This document shows positions 35,653-49,285 of a stretch of 64,000 nt of DNA, in pieces. This DNA comes from Thuidium tamariscinum (taxonomy: Eukaryota > Streptophyta > Bryopsida > Hypnales > Thuidiaceae), in the NCBI GenBank assembly GCA_947034885.2, contig OX344754.2:20664501-20728500 (forward strand). Reading direction: 5' to 3'. A program made the position numbers and the translations under genes. Below the pieces are notes generated by a model. It was not told where the DNA came from and did not search any database. It worked only from the letters and a program-made list of their open reading frames with translations. Position 1 is the first letter of the stretch, and every line of letters begins with the position of its first letter.

Positions 35653-37229
35653 TAATATCACTACTTTGGGACATGTGTCATGACTTTATTGGGCCAAACC
35701 TTGAAAAAGAGGAAAAAACAAATTCCAAGTTTTAGTTGGAAATATATTTCAATCTTGGTTGGAAATTGATGCACCCTATAGATTGGACATGGGTCCTTGA
35801 TCGAGAACGGGTACCTCTAAGGTAGCCGGCTTGAAAAGCGACCCTTTAAGGGCTGTCGGCCTTTTTGATGGGTTTCAGATGTTCAAAATTTTTTTTCACT
35901 TATTTTTCTCTCGAAGAGGGTTTGATGAGGAATCTAACCCAAGTGGTTTCATATTTTTCGGAGCATTTATGAATTACTTATGAATTTTCAAACAATTCTG
36001 GGATAGGTACCAATTCCTGACCTGTAGGCCTTACAAGAACCATGCACATGTGCTCTGAAAAATGATATGGCTTGACTTCAAATCTGCAGTGCTGCATCAA
36101 AAAAGTAATACATGAAGTTCCTAAATGTGATCTTACTAAAACTTAAACTAATCTGACAGGATTTTGACATTTGGAAGAAGTTAATTGGGCAATCAATTCT
36201 AATTCTGAAAAATTGAGTAAATACACTCTATTTTTGAAATGGACCTCCTTGGCTCTAATTCTGTCTATTGACAAAGTATGAAGCAACATAGAATAAGTCT
36301 TAATTATGCACACACAGTTATTGGCAATCCATTTTGGAACCATTGACTGTCCATTACACGCCTCCCTACAGGACCATTGAAAGAAGAGGGTCTCTTTTCA
36401 AGCCACCTACCTTACCTTAACTTCTAAGTGCCCAAAGTCTTTTCTAAGCTTCTACGAATTTTCTCTTTGGAACAAAAAGCCAACATTTTGGTAAGCTTTA
36501 TCAATTTTTTTTTGAAATGTAATTGTACAAATTCAAACTAGATATGCTAGAAATTACTTATGATAAGAAAATACAAAAATATCACTTATGGATTGAAAGA
36601 TTATAATGTTTAATCATGAGGGTGTTAAAATTGCAAAAGTGACTTAAAGTCTTTTGGTCCTCTTTTCACCTGTCAAATTTGGAAAGTTGGTTGCCCCAAA
36701 AAATGAGGTTAAAGTGCCTAGATTGCATAATCCGAATCAATTTATGGATTTGAAACTCATTTTCAAGAGCCCTTAATAATGTAGAAAGTCAAGATTGCAA
36801 TTGACACCCTTGCACAAAATCTTGACTAGAAAAATCACATTCAATCATTTTCAAGATCAAAGTTTTTGTACTATAACTAGACTTCAAAAAAGAGTTTCCA
36901 AAAATATAAACTACTAAAAATAGCAACTTGGTTAGGTTTCATTTAACAAACAAAGTTTAGCAAACACCAGACTTGCATTTAGGGGTTAATACGGTACTGC
37001 AGGACAAATCGGTAAAGCTTTCCAAGAAGTTTCAGTCATTTGGACCCCCAGATTTTTAAACCCCAATATTCACTGCAGCAACACTATTGCGCATCCGTTG
37101 GCTAATATTGGTTTTGGTCGATGACAGGTGTCAAATAACGTGTCAGATTTTGATTCCGGCACCTGTCATCAAGCAAAACCCAAGACCCACCAAAATGTAT
37201 TCTTTGCAATGTTTTGATCTAGAACTAAG
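35653..37229. other. Intergenic, nothing recognised
   Basis: Mostly AT-rich; a TTTAGGGGTTAAT block at 36976-36989 resembles the end of the 3307-5034 family, but no partner end was found. Confidence 0.3.
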
Positions 37230-37964
37230 TTAATCCCTAAGCGCCGGCGGCGCCATTCTGTGGCTTACGAATGACTTCTCCAAGCCACTAGAAGGGCTGA
37301 ACAGTACTTTTTTCATCCATTTTTTTTCCAATGACGTTTCATGTTGAGTTACAAAGAGTGTCTAAGTGAATTCTTAGTGTAATTGATGTTTTTTTTCATG
37401 TAATTGAGAAATAATGAAGGAAAACGGATGGCAAAATTTGTCATTTTAGTGTATTTTGAGAAATAGAGTAAATCTGAAATTTCTCTTTGAAAACGACATT
37501 TTTTGAATTTGAGCCCAACTAATGAAATGGAGGTCCTCTACTCTAGTTTCTTTTCCAATTGAAATTTTGAAAAAATTCGTAAAATTGAATATTTTATTGC
37601 AGTTTGAACTTTGGCTGTATTTTTAATGTCCATTGCATTCTAATTATAGATGTACACGGCAAATTAGTTTACACCATGATGATTTCCACTGTATTTTTCA
37701 CACATGGTGAAATTTTCAGATTTTTTGAGATTATTTTCTATTTTATATGATTTTTTCTTCATTTTTTCTTCAAAAAATTACAGAAAATACAATTTTCCTC
37801 AAAAAAATCTGAAATTTTTGTGAAGTATATAGGACATGTATTTTCATCTCTGAAAAATAAAATAAAAAATTTCATACAAATCTGGTTAGAAAATGGCAAC
37901 AAACTGGGTGACGGACAGTGAGTCCTGAAACCAGTGGCTATAGGCCCGGCGTTTAAGGGTTAAG
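37230..37964. mobile_element. TIR element of about 735 bp
   Basis: The left end GTTAATCCCTAAGCGCCGG pairs with the right end CCGGCGTTTAAGGGTTAAG; farther in, GTGGCTTACG and CCAGTGGCTATA also pair loosely. The interior is AT-rich and noncoding. Confidence 0.5.
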
Positions 37965-39194
37965 TAAGCTTAAATCAAGGCTGCAAATGTGTGACGACTG
38001 GATGGGGATCAGTCGACGTTACTGTTCCTCGTAATTCACAATCTCATCATCATCGTCATCGGCTGTGGTAGAGCTGGAGTGGAGTCGGTAGTATTACTTG
38101 TCGATCTGAGTCTTGTTGGGGCACACGGATTGTTTTTCTGAAGCTTTGGTGATAACGTAGTTTCGTCACGAACAAGGAATCTGGTGGTGGTTTTGAGTGT
38201 AAGCTTTCCCTCAATGCCGTGATCTGCTAGCAATCAGTCGACACTTTTCTTTTTTTAAGAGAGTTTAGATTTCGAAACCCTAAAATTACTTTAGCGTTTT
38301 CAGTAGTTGGGTCCTATGTGTACGGAGTTGTATAGGATTTTGAATCGCTGGTAGACGTGTGGATCGATCGTAGCATGGTATTGTGTGCATGAAGCTCGAT
38401 CCAGAGTAGTTTTTTGAGGAAGCTTGATCCAGAATGATTTTGTGAGTAAGTTCAATCCAGAAGAGTTTTTAATGAAGCTGAATGAAGTCAAACTGGATCT
38501 GGAGGCTGGATTTAGTTTTGTGAGGAAGTTTCCGGCTGAAGTCTTTTGAATTCTGTTTTTTTAAGTGACTTCAGGGCTTCTCTGCTCTTGAAATCGGATC
38601 AGGGAATGGCATTCCCGTGTGGCTTCACTACGCGTCACTTTGGGAGGCAGGGTTGAGATTAGGGTTGAGATTAGGATAGCGTAAAAATGTTCAAAAGTCG
38701 ATTATACTTGTCGAGACATCGATGTCGACGGCTTGTAGAGCAGGAGGAAGTATCCATTGGCAAGCGATCTAATTGGTTACTTTGGATCTGGCAGGAATTG
38801 TATTCGAAGCAACATTCTGGAATTTGAAGCAAGCCGTTACGAGGAGCTTAGCGATCTAGCGATCATGATCCATTTGACAAGGTCGCCATTTCTCTGAAGA
38901 TCTACTGCGAGTAGTGTATGAAAGAAGTCCTCTTTCTGTTTATGGAACTCTCAAATCAACCGCGGACCGTGGTGTTGTATGCATCTGTTGAGAAGGGAAT
39001 TGAAGTCATTTGTTGGAAGCCATATAAGAGGACCAGATGTGTGAGAAAATCAGGTGTGCGGTGAGCCGTATATCTTCATATGTGGTCAGCAGATTCCAAT
39101 TCATATGAACTTCCTCTGAGCTGATTACATTTTGTTTCTTTATCGCCTGCTTCCTATCTACAATTTCTGGTTTTGTGGAGAGGGGAGCCCTGTG
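37965..39194. other. Upstream region of the PhoD-like gene
   Basis: Base composition shifts to near balance from about 37990. No coding region is evident; this is presumably promoter and leader of the next gene. A triplicated motif around ATCCAGA and GAAGCTTGATCCAG lies at 38398-38470. Confidence 0.35.
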
Positions 39195-42100
39195 ATGACC
39201 TCACCGTCCAAGCCTCCAAGTATGGAAGAAGGTGGTGAACTGCCAGAGCTTCCATCGAGATGGAATTTGAAGACTGCGAAGCGGAATGCCCAAATGTCCT
39301 TCCTTCACTCTATCAGCAAGTTGTATGGAAACTCCGGCTCACGAAGCCTGAAGGTGCCCACTGAACAACCACAAGTGATGGTCGGGCCAGTGATAGGCAA
39401 GGTCACGTCCACGACAGCCCGTATCCTGATCGAAATCGACAAGACAGGAAGCTTGACGATTGAGCTGAAAGAACAAGTGCTTGAGAAGCAACCCAGCTTC
39501 TTACCGAGGCAACTGACTGGTGGGCGACGTGGGCCAGCTAAATTCTCCAAATCCAAAAGCTCTTCACGCGACCACAAAAAAGTAGCCCTCTTTGTGACTG
39601 CACATAAGCCTTCTGTCTTTGAGTTTAAGGGACTGAAGCCGGGAACTTCCTACACTGTGGAGGTGAAAAGCTGTATTGTAATGGTAGCTAGTAGTTTTCG
39701 CACATTCCCTGAAGTACCCCCCGACACTCTCTCATTTGGTGTGATCAGCTGCAACAAAATCTTTATCACGGATATTTTGATTGCTCCTGCCTGGGATCTT
39801 TGGTCTCATCTTTCCAAGTCTATAGAGGCGGGCAAGGTGGATTGTCTTCTGCATCTTGGAGATCAGGTCTGACCTCTTCTCTTTCGCATACATGTCTCTT
39901 GTAGGGTAGTGCCTGCTCACACTGCATTTTTCGACCTAAATGGCTGAATTTCGTTCCAGGTATTCATTGATTATGAAGTTGCACTGTATATTTCATTGCA
40001 CATATGGGTGAATTGGTTTGATGAACAAGCAAATAGGATCTGCAATTTGTTGTAGCTTAGTTTGTTAGGTTTTTAGCAGACCAGAACGAAAGTGAATATA
40101 GTCACGACATGCAGACCACAATTTAACAAGACATGATTAGGGTTTTTTTACATGCTTCTGGAGGCAGAGTCTGTTCTAAGGGTTACTGTTCATTTTGGGA
40201 TGAGGCTACTTAATAAACTACCGTTTCTTTTTTAGATTTATGGAGATGGAGACAAGCGCCAAGATGCCGATATTGCATCCGAAGTTGCAGGCGACAAGGA
40301 TGCATGGTCAGATCGTTTTCAGAGGGGCATGGAGCAGTTGAAGGATGTACCTCCGGACCAGTGGGTTAACCACCAAGATATTATATGCGAAAATTACCGA
40401 GAAGTTTACAGGGACACATGGAGGCATCTTCCAACTGCCAAGTGTTTAGCTAATTGCCCCAGCCTCATGATTTACGATGACCATGAGGTTCGCGACAACT
40501 GGGGGGATAACACAGATGACTGGGATGGCAGCAGTGCTGAATTCTTTGTGGCTCGTTGCGCCTGGATTGTAAGCTTGGAGTACCAAAGGCAGCTCTACGA
40601 GGATGTTGACTTCGAAAAAGTGAAAGATATATGCCAGGTATTTGGAATTAGGGTCGATATACTTGTATCCTTCAGTTACCAGTAAATGTCATTGAGCCTG
40701 CAGTTTGTGTCCTTAATTTCCAATGCCTTGTTTTATATGGAAGTGTACTCTGGAAAAACATATTTTAGTTTCTCCACTAGTATTGGCAAGTACCAGTACT
40801 TATTACGGTTGTGTTATGTTGAAAGCTTTGGATTTCTGGATCTTGTAAAGTTCTACCGTCTTCTCGAGCTTGACACTTGCGAGTCCGTGTTTGTCTTTGT
40901 GTACTTTGCACTGACTATGGGAGGTGGTTGGTCAATCAGGACTACCATTTCCATGTGGTAGGAGGAGTAGGGCTTATATTCCTTGATATCCGAGGCTCGC
41001 GGACCTTTCATCGAGACAATGATGATGACAAGAAATATCTAGGGAGCCATCAATGGAATGCAATCACGAAAGCATTGAGTTCAGATGGCATTTTTGGGAA
41101 CGTCCGGGCTCTGTTAGTGTGCTCTCCTGCCCCTCTTGTATTTCTAGAACCGCGGTTTACGCAATCATTGGCTGTGGCCTTCAATCGACTCGAAGATTTT
41201 AAGGGACATTGGTCATTTGGTGAACACATCAAGGAACAACTCATGATGATCGACGCCCTCAACTTCTGGAAAACCTCAGAAGTTGGCCGGGAAGTCCTAG
41301 TGCTTGGAGGTAGATCCTTGCAATTTCCTATATATGTGCTGGAGTAAGGGAAGATATAGAAGAGGGTTGAGATGAAGCAGTCAATTTGCAGATGATTGTT
41401 AGTAGTGTGAATCCAGAAACCACTGTGAATTGCAAGTATCACTGAAGGCTGTCCTGACTGACTACTCAACAGGTGATGTTCATTGTGGGGGTCACTCCGA
41501 CATTATGAAGGATCGCAAGGTTTTGTTTCGGCAGCTCACAACAAGTGCTATTGCCAACCGCCCGCTTCCAAAATCGGCTTACTATTTCATGAGAGCAGCC
41601 GGTCGCCTTGGACGCTTGCAACAAGACTACGGCTTTCGGCATTATAAATGGACTAGATCCCGCAACTATGGGCTTGTACAAGTCAAATACCACAATCCTC
41701 AGGTTTTTGCCCCGTTCCCCGTTTTTGTAGGCTAGGTTGTGTCAGTTTTGAAGGACCTTAATCTCAGGTTGCCTATTGTGACTTTCGTGCTGTTCATTCA
41801 GGAAGCCCATAGCGGACCTCATTTATTTTGTAGCGGTTTTGAGTAGGTTCTTCAGTGTTTTTATTCGTCCAATTTATTTTATTTTTTGACGGACTCGTGC
41901 AACGTTCTTCCCAGATTCTAGTGATATAAAATTTGACCCCATGTGAAATATGCGTTTTTCACATTATGATCAATGGAATTGGTGATTTGAAACCATGAAT
42001 CCTTGGTCTTTGGGGGGATCTGCTACTGGCGTCAGTTTCTAGAAGAAATTCCATGTGTTGTTTTTTGTCTTTTTCTCAAAGGTACAAGTTGCTGGTTGGT

Positions 42101-42270
42101 TGCAGGACAACGACAGAAACGTGGAACCTCCGGATGTGGAAGTCTCAGCGCAACTTGTGAAGTGCAAATTCTTGAGCATGCCCGTGTATGCAGACAAAGT
42201 CACGAACCTGAACAACGAAATTGGCATGAGTTGTTTATCTTGTACACCGACCCCGAGGTCACCAACCTGA
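39195..42270 (+). CDS. PhoD-like metallophosphatase
   Basis: Five exons with GT-AG introns keep one frame: 39195-39866, 40236-40637, 40940-41309, 41473-41702 and 42082-42270, giving 620 residues. Residues about 75-190 resemble the fibronectin-like domain of PhoD proteins (GPVIGKVTSTTAR, LKPGTSYTVEV). The metal-binding catalytic domain has HLGDQIYGDGD near 221, YDDHEVRDNWG at 304-314 and LGGDVHCGG near 480-488, the expected metal ligands. No signal peptide or membrane segment is visible, so a cytosolic or endomembrane phosphodiesterase/phosphatase is inferred. Exon 5 could also start at the next AG, 24 bp on, in frame. The C-terminus looks damaged: a 59-bp duplication shifts the frame, and a good continuation to 42374 lies in another frame. 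Upstream ATG choice follows the loss of open frame before 39195. Confidence 0.88.
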
Positions 42271-42300
42271 ACAAGAAGTTGGGGATGAGCACCTTGTGGA
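42185..42300 (+). repeat. 59-bp tandem duplication in the last PhoD exon
   Basis: Two diverged copies, GTCACGAACCTGAACAACGA at 42199 and GTCACCAACCTGAACAAGAA at 42258, lie 59 bp apart. Each encodes a VTNLN..(I/L)GMS segment, but in different frames. Confidence 0.75.
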
Positions 42301-42374
42301 GGCGTTCCAGGTCACGATATTCCACGAAAATTTTAGAAATTGCGAAGTTTGTGTGCTCTGATAGAGAAGCGTAG

Positions 42375-43592
42375 CAAATAAGCTGATACTTTCTTGGTTT
42401 ATTTTTTTTGCACTCCTGCAAATCGTCAGCTTGTGAGTGCTCCATGGTCCAAGCAACGTGTTGATTGTTAGTCTATGTCATGTTGTGCAAATGGGTGTTC
42501 CAGCCTCCTTGAACGTCGTCAAGTGATCCAGTTTGTCCCAAGCTTTGTGAAGCTGCTGCTTATAATGCCAAGTGCGGTATTCAAAGCAATCGTGTCTCAG
42601 TCTCATTAGACAGTCGGAAGAGGATTATTATCCAGAATCCTTCTCATTGTAATCCCTTAGAGATCTACCTAATAGTTCAGATCTGGGCGATCTGTAGTGT
42701 GATTGAAGAATGACTTGGCATGATGTCCGACAATGCTCTCGAGCATTACTTAATCCATTGACTTGCCGAAGATGGATACTGCCGTTGTACCGCAAGAGCG
42801 GTGTATGCCGGAGCAGGGCCAGAATCGAAACTACTCAAAGCAAGCAGTAGGCGGAGGTGGCGGCGAACTGCTTTTTTTGACACTAGCACAACTCAGAAGG
42901 AATTTTGAGGTATGGATCTGGTACTGAGGTAGGGTTTTAGGGTTTAGGGTTTAGCCCATGGGTCTGCTCAGCTCACTGCCAGGGTTGGAGCTTCTCCTGA
43001 AGTAGTACACTTGAGTGAAAATAGTATCGTGTATTATGATTGATTCATTGTCAGCCAGATTTATGACTGCTTGTAATTTGAAGAAATTGTGTTGCTCTGT
43101 CACCCAGTCTTTATCCATGAATGTAAGCCTGAATCGAGCCCTTATGTATCAAAATATGACTCTTGATGAGGGCGGATTACGCAAGGGTACAATTGTTTAT
43201 CCACAAAAAAAATAAAATCATGGAGGATTCATTTTTCATAAGAAAACGGTAATTATGTTTTTGAAGATTGTCTTAGTATGCTTGATGGAGGTTTATTTAA
43301 TTTATCATATGACTGTCAATGGTGTGGTTGGTGAAACTTTATGAATGATTTTAACCCTTAAACGATGACTGTAGGTGACTGTGGAAATCATGAATTTTGA
43401 TATTGTGGGAATTATTGGTTAAAAAAATCCAAAAGCTCTTGTTGGAAGTCAAAGCAATGTAGAAGAGCTTTCCTTTCCACCCCTAATTTCAAGGATGAAT
43501 AGTTGCATTTTTATTGTATACAAAGGTTCTCTCTCATTCACCAATTAAAACATGATTCTTGCATTGTTTATGGGTTAAGGGTAGAGGTGGGT
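42375..43592. other. Region after the PhoD-like gene; short telomere-like repeat
   Basis: No gene is seen. At 42931-42954 there are just over three tandem units of the plant telomere repeat (TTTAGGG, one unit with an extra T), an interstitial telomeric or telo-box motif. Confidence 0.5.
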
Positions 43593-43607
43593 CACTTAGT
43601 ACATTTT

Positions 43608-43882
43608 TTTTTTGAAACATACAACGTTCAAGGGTCGCAGACGGACTGACATGACGCAACAACCAAGGCAACCCGGCCAAATAACCAAGGAATTATACGC
43701 CTTGGGTATCCCCGTCAAGAACAAGTGGAGGAATACCAACCTTCTCCTTGTGCCGACTGGCACAAAGAGCTCCCATGCGAGCAATGTTAGCATGGGGAGT
43801 TGAACCAGAGACTTCAAGGATCCCAACGGAAATCCCTACCACCTATCCTATCACTTGGGGTAGTTTAAGGTCATTGCGGGCC
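43608..43882 (-). mobile_element. tRNA-derived SINE
   Basis: On the minus strand the element has an A-box-like TAGGATAGGTGG (43839-43850), then a B box GGTTCAACTCC (43796-43806) 33 bp later, an unrelated body and an A-rich tail at its 3' end (43603-43613). A 15-bp target duplication with one mismatch, CACTTAGTAYATTTT, flanks it (43593-43607 and 43883-43897). These are the marks of a Pol III SINE moved by LINE machinery. Confidence 0.82.
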
Positions 43883-43897
43883 CACTTAGTATATTTT

Positions 43898-46800
43898 AAA
43901 AATGACTTGCGGGAGAAGATAGTGAGGATTTAATTCATTTGAGGGAAAAATTATAATTTTTTTACAACTACATTAGACAACATTCAAAGTAAATGATTCC
44001 ATTATAATTAGTTTAAGTAGACTATAAATGTGGGCCTTTTTTTTCTTACAAGTAATTTAGTGTAGAGGATCTTAAAATATGTATGTGCTATATTGTATTT
44101 ATGTAACCCTGTACAACTGTAACTATAAATGGACTCCTAGCTAGACTACCAGTTCAGCATCCGAGGCCCATTGTACTGGATGAACTTGTTGATAGTGTTT
44201 CTATGGATGGATGATCACAAGCTATTATTTGTACACTAACCAAGTCTTTGAATTCGTGTTCCAGTCTTCATTCTTGAAACAACGAATAAAGTCTTCGAAG
44301 GGTGGAGTATGAATGACAACTAAACCTTGGAATCCAAAGCATTCCTAAAAAGTGTTAAAGAAAATATATTGCAAATATCAATGAAACGAAATGTTAAATA
44401 TCCTAAAATTCAAGGAAAGAATTAGAAAAAAAATGGGATTAGAAAGGAACCCTAAACCTAAAATACCATAAATATCAAATAAAGTGTTCAACATCAAAAA
44501 ATGGATGTTAAAATGAAAGAAATCAATGGAATACCATAACTTTCAAAGAAAGTGTTCAAGAAAAAAAATGGGAGTAAAAAAGGAAAAAAACAACAATCCC
44601 TAATACCATACAATTCAAAGAAAATTTTAAAGGAAAAAAATTGGGACACTAATTGAAAACAATACCCTGTGCAATGCCCAAAAACACATTACATCCAAAT
44701 AAAGTCTCTAAGAAAAAAAATTAGATGTAAAATGAAAATAAAACCCCAAAATAGCATTCAATCCACCATGAGTGCAAAAAGGTTTAAATATTTACAAATA
44801 TGTGTCAATTTTTTTCCCAAATAGCATGCCAAATATTGGCTTTAACTTTGCTTTTCAATTAATTTTTTTTCCTTATAAGAAAAATAGATTGCTAAAATTA
44901 AGAACCATCACTTCTATATAAGTAATATAGAGTATCATAGTATAGGCAAAAATTTTGAATTATATAATTATAGTAGCCTTTTAATTTCCTTAGGGGAGGT
45001 AAATAGACCCCCTCGCCGCAAGATAGGTACCTAAATATACTAAGAGTGACCCACCCGTAGTTAAGGGTTCATTTTTGATTGCATATACAGTACAATTGAA
45101 TTCTTGAGGGTATGAAGGAGGAGGTTCTAAACCACTCATGCTCTAAAACTGCTCACCTTTCTAAATGTACATTTCTTGTACATGTTTCTTTTTAATCATC
45201 ATAGGAATATACAAACAATGCACATTTAAGGGGTTGGGTGGTTTCAAAAAATTTGTAACTAATTTCACAAAGCTTCAAAAATTATGAAACAACTTGTTTT
45301 TCAAAAAACTTTACTGAAAAGCAATTCAAGAAGTTTTACCTCTCCAAAACTTAGTTTTAGCTTTTAGATGGGTACTCTATATATCTCTTTCCTTATTGTA
45401 TGTCAAGAGCTCAATTATTTTGCAATACTCTAAATCTGATGGCTTTGGCTTAACTTAGAACACATCAACACATCAAAACTTTTGCCTTTGTAAAGCTTTA
45501 GGAATTCTAAATTAAAATGACCAAAATTTGATTCAAAATGTATCACTCACCATTTGCTTTTGTATATCCATGAGATTTTGCATCAAATTAAAGTCCTACA
45601 AGCATCTACAACCTTAAATCAAATGGATAAACTATCTTACTTTATTATAATTCATTATTATCTAATTTAACAATGGTTCATAATATAAAGAAATTGTTCT
45701 ATCAACTCAAATCACTCTTGAAAATGTAAGGGCCAATTGAATATGGGAAGCCAATCCTTGCATGTCCCTACCTTGAATTTTTATAATTTTTGTTGACATA
45801 TTGAATCTAATGTCCTTTTCTTATAGTATAATCTACTATTGCAATTATGCCGAACCTAAATTCTTCTATAAATTGTATTATGAGGTATGGAATTTGGTGA
45901 AAAATCTTCTACTAGTTCAATACTTGTTTGTATTGCACAATGATTTGACCCCCCATAAGCATATTGTTTCATTTTCCAAACACTCAAAGAAGATAATTAA
46001 CATTGGAATTTGTAATTGGAGAATTTCAAAAATTATGCACAAAATTGTATTCAAAATAACTTCTTCACATTATACACAATTAGATGTTCTAGTTGAACTT
46101 GTAGACAACTATAAATTCTTAAATTGTGGAAACTCTATGAACCTTGCCACATAAGCAATTTAACATGGTTGAGAGATTAGTATGCCACATAATATTAATT
46201 AATTTCAATTCAATTATATTCTATTTTTATTTTTATTTTTATTTTTTTGAATCAATTTTTATTTTTCAAATACTTTTTGAAAATTTATTAAATTTATTGA
46301 ATTCAAAAAATTGAATATTCAAACCAACAATAGTTGGTTTACTATATAAGGAATTGTTTTGGAAAATAGCTTCAAAACAATGTTTTGGAGGCCTCAATAA
46401 ATATCTAATGCATACAATAATGAAGAAAAAAGGCTAGATAATATGCTCACATTGGTCAGTGGCTCTAGAATTGTTCTCTGTGTATGTACAAGGACATCAC
46501 AAACAAGCATATATAAAAATATGCAAGGGACATATTTATACATGATGCCATCCAACTCATATTCTATTGGCCCAAGGTATGAAATGTGGTGATATGGAAA
46601 AATACCCCACAGGTGCACTATTAAGGAAGTTCATTGATCATGTGCAAACAAGCTCCTATTATTTGGAGGCTATATAGGTCATTTTTTTGGATTTATGGGG
46701 GGCTTATTTTGCCTATACTTCTAAAGTTAGTTATTTTATGCACCTTATCTTTTAGTTGAAATTTTTTGGGATGACAATTTTTTATATCCTATGTTCATTA

Positions 46801-47105
46801 TAAATACATCATAGTGGAATATGTCATACAAACAACTCAAAGGGTTAGGAGGGATATTTCTAATGTGAATATGGTTTGCAAACATAGAATTACACCAATT
46901 GCAATGAAACAATCACAACTTTGAAGCAAAAACTAATACCATGAACAAAACAATGCACACAATATCCTAAGCCTTCAATCTTGTACACAAACTAAACCAC
47001 TCATTCTCTAGCCAAGGCTAATGTCAATCTAAGTGTGAAGCATTTGAAAGCACAATACAACCTTGCAATCCCTAAACCATTCCCTCAAGAAATTCAAAAA
47101 CAAAG
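43898..47105. other. AT-rich intergenic DNA, nothing recognised
   Basis: 45045-45070 contains GTGACCCACCCGTAGTTAAG, the approximate complement of 43573-43596; the SINE may thus sit near one end of a larger element (43573-45068). Otherwise only chance frames are present. Confidence 0.3.
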
Positions 47106-47113
47106 ACACATTA

Positions 47114-47399
47114 GGAGGGATTTGAGGGCTCCAACGGGCCATTTTAGGACTATTCCCGAAACTGGTTTGGGGAACTGCAAGCCGCTGTCGGGCCAGAATT
47201 TCTCAAAAAAATAAAAAAATTGGAGGGTCTTGAAATATGAAAAAAAATTCAAAAAAAATTCTTTTTTTCCCAAAAAAAAAATAATGACGTGGCAGTCGCT
47301 CGACCACGTAGGACTCCCTGTTGAACTGCATTCCCGCGACAGATTACAGGATTTTGGGCTGTGGGAACTCGTGGGCTCCTAGAGACCTCAAATCTCTCC
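47114..47399. mobile_element. TA-flanked MITE, copy 3
   Basis: TA borders GGAGGGATTTGAGGGC at the left and CAAATCTCTCC at the right. The inner GACGTGGCAGTCGCTCGACC block matches the other copies. Confidence 0.65.
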
Positions 47400-48449
47400 T
47401 AATGAAACCTCTATTACCCTAAATCTACAATCCTCACATTTGTTGAAACTGCATTGAATGCCCACTCATTCACTAAAGTGGACATAAAATCATCCATTGA
47501 CCTCACTCATCTATAGTTTAAATTTGTACAGTGTATAGGATTCCAGTCATTCCACCATAAATTCTTAAACTATTGTTAATTTGTATAATACATGAAATAT
47601 ATATTGTACTAAGTATACTACTAGAAAGTTCAAGTTTTTGGAGGGGATTTTTGGTGGGGCTACTTTAGAAAAAAAATTGATAAAATTTAATATTATTTTA
47701 TACCCTACATTATTTATAAAGTCAAAAAGTTCATTATGTGGATGGTAGTTTACACTAAATAATTGTCTAAAATTTAGGTCCAAGGCAATTAAGATTAGCC
47801 CTCATTTGTTTGCACATTGACATGAAAAAAATAGGAAGTGTACCCTCCGGAAAAATACAAAAAGGACATACCAAAAAATACCAACACAATAAGGTAATTT
47901 TTAATGAAGTATGGTGAATATGGTGACTCTAATCTTAAAAAGAAACCAACATGTCCACAAGAGTGGTGACCTTGTTCATGGTTCATGAAGCCCTTTGAAG
48001 TATTTTTTTTATGACTCTATTTTGTAGTAGGACATTATGTTATTATGTTAGCAAGAATAGAAATGTTGGCTACATTATGCACTTTCAATTTCTAAATGGT
48101 GATTTAAATACTTAGACTAATTTTCAAATGATTTGCAATTTTTTCAAAATACCAAGTATTCTAAACAAAAACCACCAAAATCCATATATTGAATCTTAAA
48201 TTTGACATATATTATGGGAACATTCTATAATTTTTTATTAAAAATTTACTACATATGCCACTTTTACTTCTAAGCTATTGTTAGAGACAATTAGGGTTTG
48301 GCATGCATACATGTGCCATCCATTGGAATTGGAGCCAATGGAAGACTTGAGAGAACCATGACATTGCAACTACTTGTATTTGTCTTACGAGTAGGTGCAT
48401 CTATACTTGATTCTCAATGATATTTATATACATTGCCTTACAAGAAAGG

Positions 48450-49285
48450 TTGTCGCCCCCCATTCTGACCCTTTCGCTTTTTTGGTATAATTTAAAATAT
48501 AGCTTACAGTTCTTGTTTTCTTCAATTAACATTTATACCTAGCACAATTCCCCTCAAGCTTACCAAATTTTTGGTTTCTAGAAACCAAATCTCTATTTTT
48601 AGTGATTTTTTTTTCCGGTTTTATATGAAAATTCATATAAACTATCGGGCACGAATTTTTGAATTTAATTGCAAGGATGTGTAGGAAACTTCAATTTGCA
48701 CATCTTTCCTTCAATGGCCATCTTCAAAAAAAATTCACAATTCCCTCTTTAGAGGTTTGAATGGATATATGAATAGTCCCTAAATTTTTGAAAATTAATA
48801 TCTCTTTATTATTATTAGATTTAGCTGAAGTAATTGTACCATTATGTTCAAATATGATAAATTAGTTATTACATAAACAAAAATAGGAAAATATAATAAT
48901 AATGATAATGAAATATTAATTTTCAAAAATCTAGGTACTATTCATACACCCATTCAAACCTCTAGAGAGGGAATTGTGAATTTTTTTTGAAGATGTTTAT
49001 TCAAGGAAAGATGTGCATATGGAGGTTTCCTCCATACCCTAAACCCTAAATTCCAAAAATTCATCCCCAATGGGTTTTTGTCAATTTTCATGTACCCACC
49101 CTTCTCCCCCCCCAAAAAAATTTTAATCACTAAAAATAGAGTTTTAATTTTTGGAAATTGAAAATTTGATATGCTTGAGGGAAATTGTCGTAGGTACAAA
49201 TGCTGATTGAAGAAAACAAGAAATGTAAGCTACATTTTAAATTATATGAAAAAATCAAAAAGGTCCAAATGAAAGGTGACAACCT
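48450..49285. repeat. Long foldback with arms of about 350-380 bp
   Basis: 48450-48795 is matched in reverse by 48905-49285, with a spacer near 110 bp. Paired blocks include AAGGTTGTC, ATAATTTAAAATRTAGCTTAC, CTTGTTTTCTTCAAT, CTATTTTTAGTGAT, ATGTGCA/CATCTTT and CAATTCCCTCT. The arms are diverged but colinear. It may be an old foldback transposon or a double-stranded RNA source; no coding region is inside. Confidence 0.75.

Noticed and set aside
42931..42954. Telomere repeat, possibly a chromosome end
   Set aside because: Only about three units, in the middle of gene-bearing sequence; a telo-box or interstitial trace is more likely.
43793..43850. Candidate tRNA gene on the minus strand
   Set aside because: A and B boxes are present, but the sequence does not fold into a cloverleaf by eye, and the A-rich tail and target duplication show a SINE.
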